Under the pieces are notes generated by a model. That model was not told the origin of the DNA. It saw only the letters and a program-made list of their open reading frames with translations, and ran no database searches. Source: Sulfuricurvum sp. MLSB (GTDB taxonomy: Bacteria; Campylobacterota; Campylobacteria; Campylobacterales; Sulfurimonadaceae). From it: 58,874 bases of DNA. The stretch covers positions 1 to 58,874 of the forward strand of contig NZ_JQGL01000142.1 in NCBI RefSeq assembly GCF_000747095.1. Reading direction: 5' to 3'. A program made the translations under genes and the position numbers. Below are positions 25,233 to 35,192 of this stretch, piece by piece (position 1 is the stretch's first letter; each line of letters starts with the position of its first letter).

Positions 25233-25622
25233 ATGGAGCATTACAACGTCGCAAACCCTTATTTCGGGGTATTTGTACTGTTCGTGCTGACGTTCGGGGC
25301 ATTTTACGCCACGACGGTTATCGCACGCCTTGCCAGCCGCGCTTTGGCGGCCAAAGACACGGAAAAGCTGAAACTTACGGTGTACGAATGCGGACCGGAG
25401 GTGACCAAACAGCCTAACCGTATTTCGACGCAGTTTTACCTGTTTGCGTTGTTATTTTTGCTGTTTGACGTGGAGATCGTGTTTATGTTCCCATGGGCAA
25501 TTGATTTCAAACTCCTCGGCTGGTTCGGTTTTGCCGAGATGATGATGTTCATCCTGCTGCTGGCAATCGGATTTGTTTACGCTTGGAAGAAAGGGGCGCT
25601 CGAATGGCACAACATCAAGTAA
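25233..25622 (+). CDS. nuoA: NADH-quinone oxidoreductase subunit A
   Basis: Three-helix membrane subunit of complex I at the junction with the peripheral arm. The start at 25233 gives [20 protein letters not shown], and the in-frame ATG at 25065 would add 56 unrelated residues. YECGPEV is the conserved cytoplasmic loop motif, then [13 protein letters not shown]. Length of 129 aa is typical. First gene of a 14-gene operon; overlaps nuoB by 19 bp. Confidence 0.95.
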   Translation: MEHYNVANPYFGVFVLFVLTFGAFYATTVIARLASRALAAKDTEKLKLTVYECGPEVTKQPNRISTQFYLFALLFLLFDVEIVFMFPWAIDFKLLGWFGFAEMMMFILLLAIGFVYAWKKGALEWHNIK

Positions 25623-26113
25623 ATTATCTCAAAGACGGCGGTCTTCCCGTCGCATTGACCACCATTGACAAAGTCGTCAACTGGGGGCGTTCGAACTCAC
25701 TGTGGGCATTGACCTACGGATTGGCATGCTGCGGTATCGAGATGATGGCTTCGGGTGCATCGCGCTACGATTTCGACCGTTTCGGGACGATTTTCCGTGC
25801 ATCTCCGCGTCAGGCGGAGTTGATGATCGTGGCAGGGACGCTGACCAAAAAGCACGCCGAATTCATCCGCCGTCTGTACGACCAGATGACGGAACCCAAA
25901 TGGGTTATTTCAATGGGTTCATGCGCCAACACCGGCGGTATGTTCAACACCTATGCGACAGTGCAGGGTGTGGACCGCGTTATCCCGGTCGACCTCTACC
26001 TGCCCGGCTGCGCTCCGCGCCCGGAAACGCTTCAATACGCGGTAATGCTGCTACAGCAAAAAATCCGCCGCGAAAGTGCGAATAAATCACAAAAACCAAA
26101 AAGGTTGATGTAA
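25604..26113 (+). CDS. nuoB: NADH-quinone oxidoreductase subunit B
   Basis: Carries cluster N2, the last iron-sulfur cluster before quinone. The ligand Cys residues appear in [19 protein letters not shown] and LPGCAPRPE. The start at 25604 (MAQHQVNYL) lies inside nuoA. 169 aa. Its stop shares one base with the nuoC ATG (TAATG). Confidence 0.96.
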   Translation: MAQHQVNYLKDGGLPVALTTIDKVVNWGRSNSLWALTYGLACCGIEMMASGASRYDFDRFGTIFRASPRQAELMIVAGTLTKKHAEFIRRLYDQMTEPKWVISMGSCANTGGMFNTYATVQGVDRVIPVDLYLPGCAPRPETLQYAVMLLQQKIRRESANKSQKPKRLM

Positions 26114-26919
26114 TGAGAGCTTACACCCCTAAAGACGATGTACAGAAAAAACCCTATTACACCGACCGTTACTGGGTTGCTCCTCAAGTAGCCAAAAGCG
26201 ATGTGAGCGAAGACGAAGTATTTGCCGCCGACCTTGAAGCGATCAAAGCTTCATTCGAAGTTCTGGATGCGTATATCCAAGTCGGTCAAATGGTTGTCGT
26301 GATCAATGCTACGGACAATTTCGGCGTAATCAAAATGTTGAAAAATGAACGTGAGTACAATCAGCTTTCCGAACTGAGCGCGATCGACTGGCTTGCCCAG
26401 GAAGGAAAATTCGAAGTATTCTATCAGATGCTTAGTATGTCCAAGCGCAAACGCCTCCGTATCAAATGCAAAATCGGCGAAAAAGAGTCGATCGAGAGCG
26501 TTGAGAAACTGTTCCGTTCCGCCGACTGGAGCGAGCGTGAGATGTACGACATGTTCGGGATCGTCATCAACAACCATCCGTACATGAAACGTATTTTGAT
26601 GCCGGATGACTGGGAAGGCTATCCGCTTCGCAAAACCTACCCGCTTCAAGGGGACGAATTCGCTCAATGGTACGAAGTGGACAAAATCTTCGGAAAAGAA
26701 GCGCGTGAGATCATCGGGCCGGAAAACCGCGATCCTGCACGGGTCGACCGCTACGACACCGAGCGTTTTTCGCGCCTCGGACACGAAGTACCGCGCGGCA
26801 CCGACATCACTCAGGGTGAGCCGGATACGCTCATTCAGTATCAAGAAGAAGGCGGCGCCTTTATGATCGAGAAATTCGACGCACAAAAAACCGTTACGAT
26901 CTCCGATCGCGACCGTTAA
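26113..26919 (+). CDS. nuoC: NADH-quinone oxidoreductase subunit C
   Basis: 30-kDa peripheral subunit near the quinone site, separate from NuoD (not fused as in E. coli). Family signature: [43 protein letters not shown]. The N-terminal ~40 residues and the C-terminal ~60 (PGTDITQGE region) extend beyond the core. 268 aa. Confidence 0.94.
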   Translation: MRAYTPKDDVQKKPYYTDRYWVAPQVAKSDVSEDEVFAADLEAIKASFEVLDAYIQVGQMVVVINATDNFGVIKMLKNEREYNQLSELSAIDWLAQEGKFEVFYQMLSMSKRKRLRIKCKIGEKESIESVEKLFRSADWSEREMYDMFGIVINNHPYMKRILMPDDWEGYPLRKTYPLQGDEFAQWYEVDKIFGKEAREIIGPENRDPARVDRYDTERFSRLGHEVPRGTDITQGEPDTLIQYQEEGGAFMIEKFDAQKTVTISDRDR

Positions 26920-26928
26920 GGATCAAGC

Positions 26929-28155
26929 ATGCAACAATCTAATAGACTTAGACCTTTTTTCGAAAATATTACGTTTGACCGCGACGACAATGAGCTGATC
27001 CTCAACTTCGGTCCGCAGCATCCCTCTGCGCACGGACAGTTGCGTTTGATGCTGCATTTGCAGCAAGAACAGATCACCAAAGCCCATCCGGACATCGGGT
27101 ATCTTCACCGCGGTATGGAAAAGATGGCGGAAAACATGATCTACAACGAGTTCATGCCGACGACCGACCGTATGGACTACATCGCGTCAAGCTCGAACAA
27201 CTACGGATTTGCCCTTGCGGTAGAACGCCTCATCGGTCTTGAAGTACCGCGCCGTGCGAAAGTAATCCGTATGATGCTCCTTGAGACGAACCGTCTGATG
27301 TCGCACCTTTTCTGGCTCGCGACGACGGCTCTGGATATCGGGGCGATGACCGTGTTCCTGTTTGCGTTCCGCGAGCGCGAATATCTGATGGATTTGATCG
27401 AGGATTACTGCGGCGCGCGCTTGACGCACGCGGCGGTCCGCATCGGCGGTGTCCCGCTTGACTTGCCGGATAACTTTATCGCAGACCTGCGCAAGTTCCT
27501 TGACAAACTGCCGGAGAACATCAAAGACTACGAAGATCTTCTCGATACCAACCGTATCTGGAAAATGCGTATGGAAAACGTGGGTGTGATTTCCAAAGAG
27601 ATGGCGCTCAGCTGGGGATGTTCGGGCGTTATGTTGCGTGCATCGGGCGTCGAGTGGGATATCCGCAAAGAAGAGCCGTACGAGCTTTACGACGAAGTGG
27701 AATTCAATGTTCCGGTTTCAGACAAAGGCGATAACTACGCGCGTTACAAACTTTACATGGCAGAGATGCGCGAGTCCGCGAAAATCCTGTATCAGGTGAT
27801 CGACATGTATGAAGGGACCGGCCCTGAGTTGATGGCCCATGCGCCGCAGTACATTTCGGCTCCTAAAATCGACATCATGACCCAAAACTACTCGTTGATG
27901 CAGCACTTTGTCCTCGTGACGCAGGGGATGCGTCCGCCGGTCGGTGAAGTGTATGTCGCGACCGAGTCTCCGAAAGGGGAACTGGGGTATTTCATCAATT
28001 CCCAAGGCGGAGCCTATCCGTACCGTCTTAAACTCCGCGCGCCGTCTTTCTGGCATACGGGTATTTTGACCGATCTGCTGCCGGGACACTATATCCCTGA
28101 CGTTGTATCAATCATCGGGACGACCAATATCGTCTTCGGTGAAGTAGACCGCTAA
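26929..28155 (+). CDS. nuoD: NADH-quinone oxidoreductase subunit D
   Basis: 49-kDa subunit forming the quinone pocket with Nuo[17 protein letters not shown] carries the His-rich quinone-site loop. [15 protein letters not shown] and the C-terminal [18 protein letters not shown] are canonical. 408 aa. AAGGATC precedes the ATG. Confidence 0.97.
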   Translation: MQQSNRLRPFFENITFDRDDNELILNFGPQHPSAHGQLRLMLHLQQEQITKAHPDIGYLHRGMEKMAENMIYNEFMPTTDRMDYIASSSNNYGFALAVERLIGLEVPRRAKVIRMMLLETNRLMSHLFWLATTALDIGAMTVFLFAFREREYLMDLIEDYCGARLTHAAVRIGGVPLDLPDNFIADLRKFLDKLPENIKDYEDLLDTNRIWKMRMENVGVISKEMALSWGCSGVMLRASGVEWDIRKEEPYELYDEVEFNVPVSDKGDNYARYKLYMAEMRESAKILYQVIDMYEGTGPELMAHAPQYISAPKIDIMTQNYSLMQHFVLVTQGMRPPVGEVYVATESPKGELGYFINSQGGAYPYRLKLRAPSFWHTGILTDLLPGHYIPDVVSIIGTTNIVFGEVDR

Positions 28156-28169
28156 TAGAGGAGCATGCA

Positions 28170-28394
28170 GTGAAACGCTACGATTTGCGTCACCTCAAAG
28201 GTGACTTTTACGACCGCATGGGTTCTATCCTTAAAACGGAAGCACAAAGCGGCGAAGTGATCATTTTTTTGTTTGAGATCGGCGATTTTTCTCCGATTCA
28301 AAAGTCGGCCGATTTGGTTAAAGAACTCGGATGCGAGCTGATGAACTCTCTGAAGTTCAACGAAGCCGACTGGACCATTGTGGTCAAAAAATAA
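28170..28394 (+). CDS. Small complex I-associated protein in the NuoE position (HP1264-like)
   Basis: 74 aa, GTG start preceded by GAGGAG. It has no resemblance to NuoE: no Cys pair for a [2Fe-2S] thioredoxin-like cluster. The only Cys is in KELGCELMNS. It has the size and position of HP1264/Cj1575c, the small protein known to take the nuoE slot in epsilonproteobacterial complex I clusters. It probably contacts the input module encoded next, but its role is unknown. Confidence 0.75.
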   Translation: MKRYDLRHLKGDFYDRMGSILKTEAQSGEVIIFLFEIGDFSPIQKSADLVKELGCELMNSLKFNEADWTIVVKK

Positions 28395-28403
28395 GGAACC
28401 GTT

Positions 28404-30440
28404 GTGAGTAAAGTCTATTTCTCCACGTGGCGCGGTGAGCAGATCAACAACATCGGCAAAGCCGATGAAGAGTGGGAAAAATCTGCGTATAACCTCCCGT
28501 TGGAATACAACGAGCATGCCTCTTCGAAAGCCTTTATCGGCTGGGACGGCGTAGCGCTTTTCAGCCCGGATGTGGATGTGGTACGTTTGGCGACGGAGTA
28601 CGCCGCGCAGTATCAGGTCTATTCCGAGGCATGCGGCCGCTGTGCTCCGGGGCGTTGGGGCGGACGGATCCTGTATGATCTGCTCGACAAAATCGCTCGC
28701 GGCGAAGGTGCTCTTTCGGACATGGAGCATCTCAAAGAGGTCTCTAAAACGATGCAGGAAACCTCCAAATGCGAGATCGGCAAAACCGTTCCGAACCCTC
28801 TGCTGGATCTGATGAATCACTTCGAGTCGGAATTTATGGCGTGCATCGAAGGACAAAAACCTTCCAAGCATTACCATATGCACGATACGAATTACATCGC
28901 TAAAATCACCGCTCCGTGCATGGACGCCTGTCCGGCGCATGTTGACATCCCCGCCTACATCGAGGGTGTGCGCGATTTGCGTTTTGACGATTCGCTGATG
29001 GCGACGCGCCAGACGATGCCTCTGGCCCACACGTGCGGCCGTGTATGTCCGCATCCGTGCGAGACCGAATGCCGCCGTACGAATCTGGACGAGGCGATCT
29101 CTATCATGGAGCTCAAACGTCTGGGTGCCGATTACGAGACCGATCACGGATTCGGATTTTTCCACCCTGCGCAGAAGAAGCCCTCTATCGGCAAAAAAGT
29201 GGCGGTGATCGGCGCGGGCCCTGCGGGTCTTACGGGAGCGTATTATCTGGCGCTTGAAGGTGTCGACGTCGACGTGTACGAAGAGCTTCCGGTCCTCGGT
29301 GGAGAGGTGGCGGTCGGGGTTCCCGAATACCGCATGCCGATCGACAAGTACAATCAGGACATCGAAGCGGTCCGTGATCTTGGGGTAAACTTCATCACCA
29401 ATACGAAAGTCACCGCCGACATGATGCGTCAGTTTGAAAACGATTATGACGCGGTCCTCGTCGCTACCGGAACGCGTATTTCGAAAAAAGTCTATTGTGA
29501 CAACGAACGTCCCGAGATTCAGGGATACTGGGGAGCCATCGACTTTTTGGACAAAGTGAACCTGCAGGTCAAATACGACATCATGGTTCCCGAAGCGGAC
29601 CAGAAGCGGCACATGCTTCCGGCCAATTTCGTCGACCTGAGCGGCAAAACGCTTGCGTGCGTCGGGGGCGGGTTTACCTCGATGGACGTTGTCCGCTGCG
29701 CAATCCGTGCCGGTGCGAAAAAAGTGATCATGCTGTACCGCCGCGACGAAGCGACGATCATCAAAAACACGACGTACGAAGAGTATCACGAAGCGGTCGA
29801 AGAAGGGGTCGAGTTTATTTTCCACTCCGCAGTCGCCAAAATGAACGACGAAAACGACGTTCTCAAATCGTTGACGGTGGACCGTTTCGAACTCGTTCCA
29901 GACCCGAACGGCGGACGCCCGACGCTTGAGAAGATCGATGGGGCATCTTTTGATATCGACGTCGATTACCTGATTCCGGCCGTATCTCAGAGCGCCGATC
30001 TCAAACTCCTCCCCGAAGAGTGGGAGATCGAGCGCACCTCATGGGCGACGATCAAAACCAACGGCAAGGACTACATGACCTCTCGCAAAGGGATCTTTGC
30101 GGCGGGCGACTGCGAATACGGCCCGATGACGATCGTCAACGCCGTCGGTCAGGCCAAACGGGCCGCATCGGTGATGGCCCGCTATGTCCAGAGCGGCGAG
30201 ATCACGCTGAGCGACGATGAGATTATGGAAGACCACCTGCGCAAGCTCAAAGTCTATGATAAGAAAGAGAAAATCAAAGGGTGGCTTCCGGGCCTTCCTA
30301 GAGCGCACAGCGAAGTGCTCACCGTGGATGAGCGCAAAGACAACAACCGTGAAGTCAAATACGGCTTTACGCAGGAAGAGGCGTTAGCCGAAGCGGAGCG
30401 CTGCATGCGCTGTTATTACATCGCGATGGTCGCGCACTAA
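28404..30440 (+). CDS. NuoF-replacement: N3-like domain fused to GltD-type FAD/NAD(P)H oxidoreductase
   Basis: 678 aa, GTG start with AAGGA. Residues ~1-155 resemble the C-terminal iron-sulfur part of NuoF: ACGRCAPGRWGG stands where NuoF has SCGxCxPCR, so the third Cys is Gly, and SKCEIGKTVPNPL carries the last Cys. Residues ~170-240 hold GltD-type [4Fe-4S] motifs, CMDACPAHVDIPAYI and CGRVCPHPCETECRR. FAD motif KVAVIGAGPAGLTGAYYL; NAD(P)H motif ACVGGGFTSMDVV, followed by MLYRRDE, whose arginines suggest NADPH preference. GIFAAGDCEYGPMTIV closes the fold. The FMN/NADH domain of true NuoF is absent. Probably the electron-input subunit of this complex I; donor inferred. Confidence 0.82.
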   Translation: MSKVYFSTWRGEQINNIGKADEEWEKSAYNLPLEYNEHASSKAFIGWDGVALFSPDVDVVRLATEYAAQYQVYSEACGRCAPGRWGGRILYDLLDKIARGEGALSDMEHLKEVSKTMQETSKCEIGKTVPNPLLDLMNHFESEFMACIEGQKPSKHYHMHDTNYIAKITAPCMDACPAHVDIPAYIEGVRDLRFDDSLMATRQTMPLAHTCGRVCPHPCETECRRTNLDEAISIMELKRLGADYETDHGFGFFHPAQKKPSIGKKVAVIGAGPAGLTGAYYLALEGVDVDVYEELPVLGGEVAVGVPEYRMPIDKYNQDIEAVRDLGVNFITNTKVTADMMRQFENDYDAVLVATGTRISKKVYCDNERPEIQGYWGAIDFLDKVNLQVKYDIMVPEADQKRHMLPANFVDLSGKTLACVGGGFTSMDVVRCAIRAGAKKVIMLYRRDEATIIKNTTYEEYHEAVEEGVEFIFHSAVAKMNDENDVLKSLTVDRFELVPDPNGGRPTLEKIDGASFDIDVDYLIPAVSQSADLKLLPEEWEIERTSWATIKTNGKDYMTSRKGIFAAGDCEYGPMTIVNAVGQAKRAASVMARYVQSGEITLSDDEIMEDHLRKLKVYDKKEKIKGWLPGLPRAHSEVLTVDERKDNNREVKYGFTQEEALAEAERCMRCYYIAMVAH

Positions 30441-30450
30441 GGAGGGATGG

Positions 30451-32706
30451 ATGATCAATTTTACGATTAACGGCCAGCCCGTCACCGCGCAAAAAGGGGA
30501 GACGATTCTCCAAGCGGCCCGCAAAGCGGGTTTTTACATCCCGACGATGTGTTATCTCGAAAAAACGACCCCGTGTGCATCCTGCCGTCTGTGTGTTGTC
30601 GAGACCGACAAAACCGACGGATTCATCCTCAGTTGTCAGACCCCACCTACCGAAGGGCTCTCTGTCACGATCGATTCGGAAAACCTCAAGGCAGAGCGGA
30701 CGAACATCATGCGTCTCTATGACGTCAATCATCCGTTGGAATGCGGCGTGTGCGACAAGTCGGGGGCGTGCGACCTTCAGAACAAGACACTCGAATTCGG
30801 GGTTTCGGCGCAGCATTTCAGTGCCAAGGAACAGCACCGCACAATCGAGCATTGGGGATTGATCAATTACGATCCTTCCTTGTGCATCCTGTGCGAAAAA
30901 TGCGTCCACGTCTGTAACGAGATCATCGGAGACGATGCCATCGAATTGCAGTTCGGAGGATACAAATCCTCCGTCGTGCCGAAAAACAGCGAGAAACTCG
31001 ATTGTACGTTCTGCGGCGAATGTATCGCTGTCTGTCCGGTCGGAGCGCTCGTGAGTTCGGATTTCCAGTACAGTGCCAACGCGTGGGAACTGACCCAGAT
31101 TCCTGCGACGTGTGCGCACTGTTCGGCGGGATGTTCGCTGGTATACGAAGTGCGCCATACGTCAAACGCACTCGGCGCCAAACCGAAGATTTACCGTGTG
31201 ACCAACGACTTTGAACACGCAACCTTGTGCGGTGCGGGACGGTTCGGTTTTGACTTCGGCAGCGAGGGGGCCAAAGACGAAGCGGAGCTTGCCCGCGCCG
31301 TCGATGCGATCCAAGAGCACAAGGCGATCCGCTTCAGCTCGCTGATCACCAACGAAGAAGCCTATATCCTCCAAAAGCTCAAAGAGAGTGCGGGAATCAA
31401 GCTGTACAACGAAGAAGCCAGAGCCTATCAGGATTTCATGAAAGCCTACGGCTCGATCAGCGGCAAAAAAAGCACGGGCGGAAGTATCGACGCGGTAGCG
31501 AAAAGCGACGGTGTCATCGTATTCGGCGGAAGAATCGCGACGGACAATCCGGCGCTCCGCTACGCGATGACGACGGCTGCGCGCCACAACGGGGCGAAAG
31601 TCGTCTACATGCATCCGCTTGAAGACGCACTGCTGCAAAACGTCGTGACACAGTACGTCAAATACGAAGTCGGAACCGAAGAGGGCGTTGCGGCGATGCT
31701 CGCCAAAACGTTGCTGAAAGAGGCCGATGTCAGCGAAGAGACACGCCGTTATTTTGACGACCTTGACGAAGGGTACTTGTGCGCCGAAAGCAATGTCGGA
31801 GACGAAGAGTTTGAGCGGATCTCGAAAACTTTTGCACGCACCAAACGCAAAACATTGATCATCGGAAGCGATCTGCTAAGTCACGGGCGTGCGCAAAATA
31901 TCGCGAGATTGTGCGCCATGATCGAAGCGTATACCGATTTTTCGGTTGTTGTTGCGGCACCGAGCGTCAATACCGTCGGTGTGTCGCTCATCTGCGATCT
32001 TGATGCGGACGGCGCGAATGTGAAAGCGGTCGGATACAACGCGCACGGCGTCTACACGATGGGCTCATTCGGCAACGTACAGCTTCGGCTGCCGGCGCTG
32101 AATTCTCAGGAAGGGACGTTCGTCAGCATCAACCATCAGGTACTTCCGACCAACGTCGCGGTCGCGTTTGAAGGGTATACCTTGAACGATGTTGCTTCGC
32201 GTCTTGGCGTAAGCAGCGCCAACACGATCGATTACACCGCGCAGCTGCCGGTATCGAGCGGATTCAGCGGAAGCGAGTTCGACGCGCTGGGGAACTTTTA
32301 CGGACCGCTGGGCGAAGACAGACGGGGGTATGTCCTTGAAAACGTCGATGTCGAAGCCGACGGAGAGCTTGAAGAGGTGGAAGATCTGCCGGAGTTCAAC
32401 GGTACGGTCGTGTACCGCTGCAATCCGGTGAATCAGTTCAATGCGTATACGGCGCAAAGCCGACAGCTCGAAAAAGATACAGCTTTGCGCGGTTCGGCTC
32501 AATTTGCGGCTGCCGCAAAAATTGCGAACGGTGATAAAATTCGCGTTGAGTTCGGCTCGGGAAGCGAAGAGCGTATGTTCGTACTCGACGGCGAGATGAA
32601 AGGGACCGTGGCGCTGGTGCCCTCGTATGACGGGGCGTACGGTGCGGCGAACGATCGTTATCGGTTCGAAAAGGTAAAAATTTCGAGGGTGGGGAGTGAA
32701 GTATGA
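30451..32706 (+). CDS. nuoG1: NADH-quinone oxidoreductase subunit G, first copy
   Basis: 751 aa. All cluster motifs are present: the [2Fe-2S] set (MCYLEKTTPCASCRLC ... LSC), HPLECGVCDKSGAC (His plus three Cys), LCILCEKCVHVC, LDCTFCGECIAVCPVG and the N7-type set TCAHCSAGC ... LCGAGRFGFD. The C-terminal ~450 residues are a reduced molybdopterin-oxidoreductase-like region. AAGGAGG precedes the ATG. It shares its layout with the next gene but has diverged strongly, so this is an old duplication. It overlaps nuoG2 by 4 bp (ATGA). Confidence 0.93.
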   Translation: MINFTINGQPVTAQKGETILQAARKAGFYIPTMCYLEKTTPCASCRLCVVETDKTDGFILSCQTPPTEGLSVTIDSENLKAERTNIMRLYDVNHPLECGVCDKSGACDLQNKTLEFGVSAQHFSAKEQHRTIEHWGLINYDPSLCILCEKCVHVCNEIIGDDAIELQFGGYKSSVVPKNSEKLDCTFCGECIAVCPVGALVSSDFQYSANAWELTQIPATCAHCSAGCSLVYEVRHTSNALGAKPKIYRVTNDFEHATLCGAGRFGFDFGSEGAKDEAELARAVDAIQEHKAIRFSSLITNEEAYILQKLKESAGIKLYNEEARAYQDFMKAYGSISGKKSTGGSIDAVAKSDGVIVFGGRIATDNPALRYAMTTAARHNGAKVVYMHPLEDALLQNVVTQYVKYEVGTEEGVAAMLAKTLLKEADVSEETRRYFDDLDEGYLCAESNVGDEEFERISKTFARTKRKTLIIGSDLLSHGRAQNIARLCAMIEAYTDFSVVVAAPSVNTVGVSLICDLDADGANVKAVGYNAHGVYTMGSFGNVQLRLPALNSQEGTFVSINHQVLPTNVAVAFEGYTLNDVASRLGVSSANTIDYTAQLPVSSGFSGSEFDALGNFYGPLGEDRRGYVLENVDVEADGELEEVEDLPEFNGTVVYRCNPVNQFNAYTAQSRQLEKDTALRGSAQFAAAAKIANGDKIRVEFGSGSEERMFVLDGEMKGTVALVPSYDGAYGAANDRYRFEKVKISRVGSEV

Positions 32707-35189
32707 GTGACATAACGATTACCATAGACGGCCGCACGGTTCAGACGCAAGAGGGCGAATACATCCTCAATGCGGCGCGTGCGAATGGTATTTTTATTCC
32801 GGCAATCTGTTATTTGACGCGATGTTCGCCGACGCTGGCGTGCCGTATCTGTCTGGTCGAAGCCGACGGCAAACAGGTCTATGCGTGTAATGCCAAAGCC
32901 AAAGAGGGGATGAACATTACGACGACGACCCCCAATATCGAAGCGGAACGCCGCGCGATCATGGAAGTGTACGACGTTAACCACCCGCTTGAGTGCGGCG
33001 TGTGCGACCAGTCGGGCGAATGCGAGCTTCAGAACTACACACTCGAAATCGGTGTCGATTCTCAGACCTATTCCATTGCCGATACGCACAAACCGGCGCA
33101 GGACTGGGGCTTTATCCATTACGATCCGGCATTGTGTATCATGTGTGAGCGTTGTATCACCGTCTGTAAAGACATGATCGGGGACGCTGCCCTCTCGACC
33201 GTGGCACGTGGCAGCGAGGGGATCGATGCCGCGTTCAAAGAGTCGATGCCCAAAGACGCCTATGCGATGTGGAACAAGCTGAACAAATCGCTTATTGCCC
33301 CGAACGGCGGCGATACCCTCGACTGTACCGACTGCGGTGAATGTTCGGCGGTATGTCCGGTCGGAGCATTGGTCAGTTCGGATTATCAGTACACTTCAAA
33401 CGCATGGGAACACAAACAGATCCCGGCGACGTGCGCTCATTGTTCGGCGGGATGCCAGCTCAGTTATGACATCAAACATACGAGCATAGCCGATACCGAC
33501 GAGAAAATCTATCGCGTCAAAAACGAATGGAACTACGTCTCCTTGTGCGGTGCGGGACGCTACGGATACGATTTCGAAAACCGCGTTGCCGCCAAAGACG
33601 TACACGCATTTGATGCGGCGGTAGCGGCATTCAAAAAAGCCGATACGATTGCGTTTACCTCGACGATCACCAACGAAGAGGCACTGATCCTTCAAAAGCT
33701 GAAAGAAAAATACGGCTACCGCCTGATCAACGAAGAGGCGCGAGTGTTCAAAAATTTCCTTGCGTCGTACGCTTCGATCAGCGGAAAATCGCTTTACGGC
33801 GGGGATTTGAAACAGGTGCACGAAGCCGATTTTGTCGTCTCAATCGGAAGTGCGCTCAAAACCGACAACCCGAATGCCCGTTTCGCGATGAACAACGCGC
33901 TCTCCATGAACAAAGGTGCCGGGCTCTATTTCCATCCGATCCTCGATCCGGTTATTCAGGAAATGTCGAAGAACGTCACGCAGATCGCGCACGCTCCGAT
34001 GATGGAAGAGGCGGCACTGTACCTGATGCTCGATCTTTTCGGGGACAAAGCCTCCATGCCTTCGGATATCGTTTCGTATCTGGCGGGCTTTCATTCGACC
34101 AAAACCGTCACCGTCGATGAGATGGTGGATGAAAAAGTGACCGAGACGGTCGTGAAAAAAGTCCTCAACGAAGAGACCGGGATCGAAGAAGAAGTCAGCG
34201 AAGAAGTGACGAAGACGGTCAAGAAAAAAGTCTCCAAAGAGGTCGAAATCGACGACAACGCTTTGTTTGCGCTACTGAACGCAGGTGACAAATTCGCCGA
34301 AACGCTGGAAAAATATCTGGCGAAAAAAGAGACGTTCGCGCTGATGGTAGGGCCGGATCTGTATACCCACACTAACAGTGCGAACTGCGCCCGTCTGGTT
34401 GCGCTGATCGAAAAATACACTCCGTTCAGCGTGACGATGATTCCGAACCTCTCAAACACTCTTGGGGTTGCGATGATCTGTGATCTGGACAGTGAACGCG
34501 GAAGCTATTGTGTCGGTTACAACGTAGCAGGCGATTTCACCCTCAGCGCTTTGGGCAACGGCGATCTGGATATGCCGGCCCTGAACCAGCAAGAGGGGAC
34601 CCTTACGGGCATCGACAAGCGGGTCAATCCGACCAATGCGGCGCTTTCGTACGGCGGATATGTCCTGAACGATATCGCCAACGCACTGGGGCTGAATACC
34701 AAATATACGGTCGAATACACGAAGCAGCTTCCGGCATCGGCGGGATTCAAAGCGCTTGAATTCGACGCGCTCCCCAACTACTACACCAACAGCGGTGAAG
34801 AGGTACGCGGGTATGTGATGGAGAACGTCGCGGTGCCGACAAGCGGCGATGAGAAAGTTGCCGCGTTCGATGCACGCTCGGCAATGGCGGGAAGCCTCGT
34901 CTATCTGGCCAATCCGGTGTTGCAGTTCTCGGCGTTCACCGCACGTGCGCATCAGCTGCAAAGGTCGGGCGGAGTGTACGTTTCCAAAGGGTATATGGAA
35001 GCGAACGGCTTGGGCGAAGGTGAGCGCGTTCGTGTCAAAACGGCACGCGGCGAGCTTGTCGTCAACGTTATTTGTGACGGTAAAATCGACGGAGATATCG
35101 CATATCTTCCGACATTCGATACGCAGATCAATTCCGAAGCACTGTTTGACGGTTACCGTTTTACGAGTGTATCAATTCAAAAGGTGTAA
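32703..35189 (+). CDS. nuoG2: NADH-quinone oxidoreductase subunit G, second copy
   Basis: 828 aa, close to the length of the single NuoG of Campylobacter and Helicobacter, so probably the canonical copy. Ligand sets: ICYLTRCSPTLACRIC, HPLECGVCDQSGEC, LCIMCERCITVC, LDCTDCGECSAVCPVG, TCAHCSAGC and LCGAGRYGYD. Compared with NuoG1 it has an insertion between the second and third clusters (EGIDAAFKESMPKDAYAM) and a charged Lys/Glu/Val-rich insertion around residues 460-515 (VTETVVKKV, EEVTKTVKKKV). Paralogue of the preceding gene, translationally coupled to it. Confidence 0.93.
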   Translation: MSDITITIDGRTVQTQEGEYILNAARANGIFIPAICYLTRCSPTLACRICLVEADGKQVYACNAKAKEGMNITTTTPNIEAERRAIMEVYDVNHPLECGVCDQSGECELQNYTLEIGVDSQTYSIADTHKPAQDWGFIHYDPALCIMCERCITVCKDMIGDAALSTVARGSEGIDAAFKESMPKDAYAMWNKLNKSLIAPNGGDTLDCTDCGECSAVCPVGALVSSDYQYTSNAWEHKQIPATCAHCSAGCQLSYDIKHTSIADTDEKIYRVKNEWNYVSLCGAGRYGYDFENRVAAKDVHAFDAAVAAFKKADTIAFTSTITNEEALILQKLKEKYGYRLINEEARVFKNFLASYASISGKSLYGGDLKQVHEADFVVSIGSALKTDNPNARFAMNNALSMNKGAGLYFHPILDPVIQEMSKNVTQIAHAPMMEEAALYLMLDLFGDKASMPSDIVSYLAGFHSTKTVTVDEMVDEKVTETVVKKVLNEETGIEEEVSEEVTKTVKKKVSKEVEIDDNALFALLNAGDKFAETLEKYLAKKETFALMVGPDLYTHTNSANCARLVALIEKYTPFSVTMIPNLSNTLGVAMICDLDSERGSYCVGYNVAGDFTLSALGNGDLDMPALNQQEGTLTGIDKRVNPTNAALSYGGYVLNDIANALGLNTKYTVEYTKQLPASAGFKALEFDALPNYYTNSGEEVRGYVMENVAVPTSGDEKVAAFDARSAMAGSLVYLANPVLQFSAFTARAHQLQRSGGVYVSKGYMEANGLGEGERVRVKTARGELVVNVICDGKIDGDIAYLPTFDTQINSEALFDGYRFTSVSIQKV

Positions 35190-35192
35190 ACA

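Noticed and set aside
28152-29825. Long minus-strand ORF (557 codons) opposite the NuoF-replacement gene
   Set aside because: It is the antisense shadow of the 74-aa and 678-aa nuo genes, with no Shine-Dalgarno or recognisable domain; the plus strand has clear motifs.
30451-35189. One nuoG gene split by a frameshift
   Set aside because: Each ORF has its own complete set of cluster motifs and a full-length C-terminal region, so this is duplication, not splitting.
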